Assembly: GCF_029227915.1 (NCBI RefSeq)
Contig: NC_079875.1
Coordinates: forward strand, 4,340,001-4,404,000
DNA from: Hydractinia symbiolongicarpus
Lineage: Eukaryota > Cnidaria > Hydrozoa > Anthoathecata > Hydractiniidae
Direction: 5' to 3'
Length of the DNA stretch: 64,000 bases
Shown: piece after piece, positions 57,701-64,000 of the stretch
Layout of the letters: every line of letters begins with the position of its first letter
Numbering within the stretch: position 1 is the stretch's first letter
The notes under the pieces: model-generated
What the model saw: only the letters and a program-made list of their open reading frames with translations
Database searches by the model: none
What the model was told of the DNA's origin: nothing
Program-made: the position numbers and the translations under genes

Positions 57701-60121
57701 CATTATTATCTTCTGCAATACTTTTTGAAGAAATTTTTATGGAAGGAAACTTTATGTGAAAGAAATTTTAATGATTACAATGTTTTTATGCAAACTGCAG
57801 AATTTATGGATATATTTTTGGTATTTTATTGCATTATTTTCGACAATAGAGAAGGCACTCATTCGAACAAGGTGCTCATTAATTCTTTCCATTAAAAGTG
57901 TTTATTCAAGTAAATACAGTATATACTTTTTCATCAAATAATAAACACCAAGCAGCATTTTCATTAACCACTAATTCACACTAACATAGGCATGATACTG
58001 ATTCCATACAACAACATGTCAAGCAAATAACAACAGTTATATAAGCATAAATTTAAACTAACAAATTTATATGCATGTTAATAAATAATACTCATCCAAA
58101 CTATGTTTAATTTCTCTATAATGTACATTTTCCTATATTTGTTTTTCAAGAGATAGTATGTTTGTTTTATTGTATGCGTTGATCGATAAAAATATACATT
58201 GATATATCGTAATTTCTCACTTTAGCCCTTCCTTTATTTATGGCCTCTTCCTTTTCTCTTGAAATACCAATATTTCTTCAGCATTCTCTTTATCTAGGTC
58301 CTCCCATTTAATAAATCTGTTCTACCCTCCACCCTCCGAACCACCCCTGGGGCTGAAAAGAAAAATCACGATATTTACAGTTTATCCGACAGAATTTTAT
58401 ACATCTATTTGTAAGCTGTTTACGTTAGACTACAGCGTACGTGATACAGCAGTATCTAAATAAAAGCTTTTTTAAGAGCAGAAATTAAAGTTGAGCTTGA
58501 CAATGTATTTATTCATGTATAAATGAGATTTATTTTTTTAAAGATTTACCGATTCAGTATTTGATTCCCCACGATATGACGAAAATTCAGTGTCAGATAA
58601 ACAGCCGTCAGTTGATGATGTGTCGTATAGTCACTTATTCCAAGACGTCAAAAAGTCAAATGTATGTGTTGATGTTTTGAAAACTATTCAAAGCTGTTGC
58701 ACATTTTTTATCACATATGCTTGTATTTTTTTTATGTCATCCCAAGCCTGGCTAGGTAATGCCCAAATTGCAAATTGTACACCCCAAGCACCCTCTTTCC
58801 TACCTTTACAATAAAAAAGTAATTTGAAAAAATAATCAAATTTGTATTAATATGACAAGTGTATAAAGAAGTCGTTTTTATAACTTACGAATGAACTGAA
58901 ATGAAAAATATAAATGAGTACGCTGCATAAAAATAAATTTGTAAAACACACCGTTTCATTTGTGAATTATTCCTTGTGATAAACAAGCGCAACCTCACGA
59001 ATATTTAACTGTATATCTTGACCCTGCTTTGCCTCACCTGTATTTTCATTTACAGGACAGTGGTCCGGGTTACGACACATTGAATCGGAACAACAACAGT
59101 TTAATCAATGACTATGATAATCCATCAGAAATAAATTTTGCACCAGGTGCAAGCTATGGAGAGAACGAGTTTAATTACGCTACCGTATATGACAATCCAA
59201 TTGCATCAGCGGCTGCACGTCAACATATCCAAGCAAGTCGACACACGCAAGCAGGTCACCTGAATGATGACTATGATAATCCTAAAACAAATGGTAAGTT
59301 GTTGTTGTTGTTGTTGTTGTTGTGTATTTTTTCTCACTTTGGTGTGTAAATATGTGTTGTTTTTAATTTTAAGGCGTTTCACCAAAAGAAGATCCTTATT
59401 TATCCCCAGTGTCTTCGCCTACGCAGCTTTCCCCTGTATACCGCGAAGTTGAAAGGACAGCTGAGACCTCAAGTTATTCGTACGTTACGTCAAACGATTT
59501 ACAAAAACATTTATGGTTTCATGGTACAATCCCACGAAATGATGCTGAAAGTTTAATACAAAAAGATGGTGAATTCCTAGTTCGCGAAAGTGCAAGTTCT
59601 AAGGGACAGTATGTTTTAACTGGCATGAGAGATGGTCTTCATCGCCATTTATTATTGGTCGATCCACAAGGAAAGGTATGGTATCATTATTTTTTCGCAG
59701 TGTTGTTACTGTTTTTAATCTTCAAAATGTTTGTGTGAATAATGTATGAGACATCTACTTATTTTATGTGTAAGACACATAACGCCTTGGTTATAATTTT
59801 AAAAGTAGTTTTTTTTTCTGTAATTCACATTCCATATTAACGTTAAGATTAAGGTTTGTATAGTAACGCCGTTACGATTTGAAGCGTGTGGTAAAAATGA
59901 GAAACGCCAGGGCGCTTAAAGGTTTATTTCCAGTTTTCATTATTTCTCTTTACTCTCAGGTCCGAACAAGGGATCATTCTTTTGACAGTGTACAAGAACT
60001 TGTCAAATTTCACGTTAATAATAACAGACCCATATACAGTGGTTCAAGCGAGGTGTATTTACTGCATGAGGTGCCAGATCTATCAAAACCTAAATCGGCC
60101 ACCAGTTCTTTTGCATTGTAG
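54767..60121 (+). CDS. SHC: SHC adaptor protein (PTB-CH1-SH2), complete, 498 aa
   Basis: Exons: 54767-54907, 55150-55220, 55790-55847, 56089-56116, 56189-56328, 56496-56547, 56731-56857, 57390-57449, 58544-58661, 59056-59293, 59374-59675, 59960-60121; 1497 nt. SHC docks on phosphotyrosine of activated receptor tyrosine kinases and recruits GRB2/SOS to switch on Ras. N-terminus and PTB (about residues 1-205): GSFV-KPVKGWIHPDHQ, GVVYHTR, FVGAVKILQSVR, EAIRR, ISFAS, YVSKD, RACFVFECDAGLAEDIILTIGQAFEL, each with a close counterpart in vertebrate SHC. Central CH1 region (to about residue 365) is polar and holds three YDNP sites. SH2 (about 366-480): LWFHGTIPR-DAESLI, DGEFLVRES with the phosphotyrosine-binding Arg, GQYVLTGM, HLLLVDP, then VRTRDHSFDSVQELV. 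Length is close to vertebrate p52 (about 470); no CH2 extension as in p66. The start Met is the first in frame and precedes the conserved segment. Confidence 0.93.
56019..56052. repeat. Perfect 14-bp inverted repeat with 6-nt loop in an SHC intron
   Basis: ACCAGATACTAGCA, loop TCACAC, TGCTAGTATCTGGT, located 36 bp before exon 56089-56116. In RNA it would form a stable hairpin next to the pyrimidine tract and could affect use of the following 28-nt microexon; this is inference. Confidence 0.85.
59113..59283 (+). other. Three YDNP (GRB2-type) motifs in the SHC CH1 region
   Basis: Tyr codons at 59113, 59188 and 59272 are each followed by Asp-Asn-Pro. The pYxN consensus is the known GRB2 SH2-binding motif; vertebrate SHC1 uses YYND and YVNV instead. 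Tyrosine phosphorylation here is inferred. Confidence 0.75.
59296..59322 (+). repeat. (GTT)n microsatellite next to an SHC donor site
   Basis: A pure GTT/TTG run begins immediately after the GTAAGT donor of the exon ending at 59293. Simple repeat. Confidence 0.9.
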
Positions 60122-63100
60122 AACATGCGTAGTAAACTGGTTGCTTGTAATGTATTGGTAATCTATGAGATAATCTAACTGTCGCTGATTCACTGGGGTA
60201 ATTAAATAACTTAGTTACCAGACCGTCGACATCTGTTGTGTATACAATGTATCGAATTCTGCTACGGATAATTAGAAAAGATTGGTGCGGTATAAATGTT
60301 TTTACCATTTGACGTCGATTTGTAAAGGTGTTTGTGGCGTGTATGCATGTAGCTGTAAAAAAAATTTTTAGCTTCTAATGCATGGGATAATGTCTCTTCT
60401 TAAAGAAGTGTACTGTGCACGATACCAACGTGAATAATTCGGTATTCTACTCACCTAATTCATGAAATTTCCGCGCACAGCTAACCTTTGCAGATTCCTT
60501 GCGCGAACAATTGGTTGCGCGAAAATCCTTATTTTTTGCGCATTTGGCTACACGCAAGTTTGGAAGCTTTTTAGCTCTAATCGCCATGCAGTATAATTCG
60601 TGTATGTAAAAGAAAGTTAAAGTAAGTTGTACATAAATTTTAGAGTTACCAATGATGCGCGAAAATGTTATGCGCGAAAATTTCATGTTTTAAGTTGTAA
60701 ATATTTTTATACTTAATTTTTATGATCTAAATATCTTTTCTATTTAATATATAAAAAGTTCTTTTAAAGCTTCTCCTTCGATGTGGACATCCTTTGAAGA
60801 CCCTTAAATTTTGAAACCCTAAAATTACAGGTCGTCTTTGAACATTTTTTTAAAGTGACGAAAACTAGGCCCAGGAAATTTTTAGACTGTGTTCCGTTAA
60901 AGAAATGTTTTATATCTAAACACTTTAATCAACTAAGAGATAGCTTAAGGTAAAGGTTTTCACGCATCTTTAAATTCGCGATTTAATTTGGTATGAATTT
61001 TCTTATGGTTAGAGAGCGTTAACATGCAATGAAAAGAGCATCTTTTGTATTTATGACGTATTGCACTTCGGGGTAAAGTGTTTACACGGAAATCTCACAA
61101 CGGTTTAAAATTTCGTTTGGGCAATTTCATTAAAATGAAGTGCAAGTTGAAGTGAGATTCACTTCACATGAAGTGATAAAGATTTTATGTAAACTGGTTT
61201 GAGTCAACTTCAGGTATAAAACGCCTACAATGTCTAACTTGTTTTAATTCGGTTAACTGAGCTTATATCATATAAACCAATTATAAAAAATATGTAGTTA
61301 TATTTTTATTAAAAATTTGCTTACCCTGACACAATTGTATGCGAATGTACAATTTCGCTTGTTGTTATTTAAATTGTATATTTTTTAATTTAGTTACATT
61401 TTATTTTTCAAGCTAAATTTAGATTTGTAAATTAGTTTCCAGCTTTTTTTCTCCCCACCCAGATGCCGGATTAGTAACAAAAATGATAGATTTTGCTCGC
61501 TGCTTGCAAAACAAAAAACTTAACTTTTTAATCTCTTTAATTTTTTAAACTTCTTCGTCTAGCAGGGTTATAAAAATCTAAAATGGCGATAGTACTATTT
61601 TGAATGCAGTGCGTCAGTTTCATTGTGTAGACCACGCTTTACAGATAAATCTTAATATAAAGTTAGTTCTTTTACACCACTTGCCAAAAGTACTGCGTAA
61701 CAGGTTGTCATAAAAATTCGTAACGGTTTTATTGCGATAGTATTATCGCACATAACTAAAGCAAGCTCGACCCCAGCACTTTTTACCGTGGCGGCTAAAA
61801 ATATCAAAACCTCATCGCCGTTGAAAACGTCGTTTCGTCACAACCTCCAGGGAACGGGGTTTCATAGATTATATATAAGCTTATTCAGAGGGTCAGTGTA
61901 ATTTGTAAGAGTAACAAACTTAAACTTTTTTTATTGCATTTTTCTCCTGCCAAATAAAGGTAGCGGGTCTTTTAGATACAACTAAAAAAAACAAAGATAA
62001 ATAACGATATTTTCTGTCAACTTGTCAGTAAGCCTGTATTGTTAATTATATATCAGGATAGCTTACCAACCTTGTTCCAAGCACCTGTTTCTTTTATTAT
62101 CTTGGGACGGCGAAGTCAGAAAAGATACAAGATGCCCTGCGGACAAGGTTGGATAGCTTACCAGTTGGCAAACTTAGAGTTTTTCTGAAATAGTTTTTTT
62201 CTGCTAAAGCGAAAACAAGTGTAATGAGTTGCGGGACATGCTTGGCTTAAATGTTCTGATTTTTAATCGACAATCAATAAATCCTAGCAATTTTATCCGA
62301 CCCACTTACCAGTAGACAAAACTGCAGGTATTTTTTTGCATTTTCCGTATCGGCTCTGAATTGAGGCAACAAACCCTGGTAACGAGAATACACTTCGAAT
62401 TTTAAAAATTAAATTTAAACTTTACTATCTTACTTGCTACAGCCAACAACACAAACAGAGTTTTTGAATAGAAGAATTGCATCGTTTTTAGAATTCAATT
62501 TCAATTTAATTAAAAAAAATCGTAAAATAATAATAAGAAGAAATATAATATGATATAAAGAGAACATTTTGGAAAGATTTTTTCTTGCGAATTGCTGGTC
62601 AAGAAATAATGATGGCGAACTTCAGAGCGATGACATAAAATCCGATCCAGAACAGATGTTTCTCGACAAAAGGGATCCCAAATCATTACACGCACATGTA
62701 GTTAACTGAGTGGCTGTTCTCAGAGCCACATAACAGTTTTACAATCTCGTTTGTAATTTCGCTGCAACTTGTGACTTCAGATAGGAATGCAGGCTTTTCT
62801 TAGCGTCCAATCAAGTGCTAAGGTAAAGGAAGTAGAAATATGATGTAATAGCATGCAGCATAAAACTAACACTCTGCTTTTCCCGGATTACCTTTGTTCC
62901 ACAAACATAGAACAACCTCAACGAACTTTTTAGATTCAAAAATTTGAGCAAATTGGGGTGATAGGATATTGTGCGAAGTCGGCCCCTAAGCCTTTTCCAA
63001 AAAAATATCCCGTTTGCTCTTTAAAAACATTCGATCTTTTGGCACATACGCATGCGTGCGCGAAAACAACATTTAGATTTGGAAGAGGTGGTGAAACAAA

Positions 63101-63308
63101 ACAATAACACAACAAAACACCTACCACTTTTTTGTTTCAATAAAAACTCCCCGTGCTTTCTCAATGATATTTATATTTGTGGGCTTTTCTATTTTAGGAT
63201 TAAAGTAATTAATTTGATTTACAAATTTTAATTATTTCGTAATGCACTGTTTATAAGCAAGAGACGAAAAGAAGAGTTAAGAAATTTCATTTTCACTGCT
63301 CTATAAAA
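60122..63308. other. Intergenic region between SHC and the last gene
   Basis: Contains a small inverted-repeat element (60461-60687) and a partly palindromic ACAAGGTT/AACCTTGT repeat around 62060-62160. No coding exon recognised. A probable promoter and 5' UTR for the gene at 63309 lie near its 3' end without assignable motifs. Confidence 0.5.
60461..60687. mobile_element. Small inverted-repeat (MITE-like) element
   Basis: The left end CATGAAATTTCCGCGCA and the reverse complement of the right end CATGAAATTTTCGCGCA match at 16 of 17 bases, 227 bp apart. The interior repeats GCGCGAA motifs and has no coding capacity. No clear target duplication was found. Confidence 0.5.
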
Positions 63309-63415
63309 ATGGCATCGGGAAGGAAAAATAAACTAAATCTTGGATTAATTATTAACCCAGCACAACCTTCACTTGATCCTGTCCAAGAAAACAGTGTATC
63401 CGAGCCATCATCTTA
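63309..63415 (+). CDS. First coding exon of a possible MEK1/2-type MAP kinase kinase (3' partial)
   Basis: The ATG has a good context (AAAATGG). The exon encodes MASGRKNKLNLGLIINPAQP and on to EPSS, and ends at a consensus donor GTAAGT (63416) in phase 2. The cluster R-K-x-K followed by L-x-L is a MAPK-docking (D-site) pattern, and KNKLNL followed by a Pro-rich low-complexity stretch resembles the N-termini of MEK1/2 proteins of insects and vertebrates. The kinase domain would lie beyond the window end. Only 35 residues are visible, so the gene could be another protein with a docking motif. Confidence 0.4.
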
Positions 63416-64000
63416 GTAAGTAAATTTTAATGTTGGTGCTAGGTGAAGTGAGTTCCTTTTCAGTCTGTTTCTTTGCATTCTCGGATCCGGGTTAACATTA
63501 TCAAATTTTGAAAAAGAAAACAAGGAATTTTGGTAAAAAATGAGTGGCATATTTGGATTTATTAGCAAAAATTATATAACATTGGAAATTTAGAACACCA
63601 AATGATTATTAGAACAGGATTTATTGTATAATTTAAACTTTTTAATTTTTATACTTGAAAATTTCCATGTTTCCATAAATTTTGGTGCTGAATTTAAATG
63701 TTGGTCATATTTGTTGAAAATGATCAGAAAAGTTCAAGCATGTCAACCCGGATCCGACTTTATATGAATATACGTCAAGTCAGAAGTTATCCATCTGCAC
63801 ACAATAATAGTTTAAAGCCTCTGCAATTTTTCCGTAAAAAGAAATAGGCTGAATAAGCAAGCTACCCCATCTTTCTGCCTGCCACGCAGTTGTTAGAGCC
63901 AGAATGGCTTACTGCGAAAATGTAAACATTCAAAAAGGTCTAAGACATTAACATGTATTTCTTGGTCTTGCCCATGCCTAATTTGGCATAGATAAAATTA
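63416..64000 (+). other. Intron of the last gene, continuing out of the window
   Basis: Starts with the donor GTAAGT and shows AT-rich sequence with no further exon recognisable up to the window end. Confidence 0.4.

Overview
This is a metazoan nuclear window. It is AT-rich, its genes are split into short exons by GT-AG introns, and it is heavily loaded with transposable elements. A cnidarian source, perhaps a hydrozoan, is the best fit: STRA6-like and SHC genes occur together with a P2X7-C-terminal-like domain, a GIY-YIG Penelope element, a copia element of a type common in cnidarians, and a CXC-tailed transposase-derived protein. The species call is inference.

Layout. (1) 192-14344, + strand: a STRA6-like multi-pass membrane receptor/transporter gene (copy A), whose 5' end lies outside the window. 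A 2.6-kb TTAA-flanked inverted-repeat element (2342-4963) sits in one of its introns and ends five bases from the next exon. (2) 18698-29171, + strand: a second, complete STRA6-like gene (copy B; 19 exons, 884 codons). It is a tandem paralogue with nearly identical exon lengths and phases. One of its introns holds a 36-bp minisatellite built from repeated copies of a splice acceptor plus the start of the exon. (3) About 32709-49665, + strand: a 1362-residue, six-coding-exon gene for a transposase-derived protein with an acidic N-terminus and a CXC cysteine-rich C-terminal domain. Its first coding intron (33541-44280) is a retroelement landfill: a tRNA-derived SINE, an RTE-like non-LTR element with a PHD-like zinc finger, and a copia LTR element with a Penelope fragment nested inside it. 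(4) 54767-60121, + strand: a complete SHC adaptor (PTB, tyrosine-rich CH1 with three YDNP sites, SH2; 498 aa in 12 exons). (5) 63309-63415 onward, + strand: the first coding exon of a gene leaving the window. Its N-terminus looks like a MAPK-docking site of the MEK1/2 type (tentative).

All five genes lie on the + strand, and every recognised LTR and non-LTR retroelement except the Penelope fragment lies on the - strand. SHC and MEK-type kinases act in the same receptor tyrosine kinase/Ras/MAPK pathway; whether their closeness here means anything is unknown. Exon junctions were derived by reading frame, splice signals and comparison of the two STRA6 copies. The coding totals of the three complete models (2655, 4089 and 1497 nt) are each divisible by three with no internal stops.
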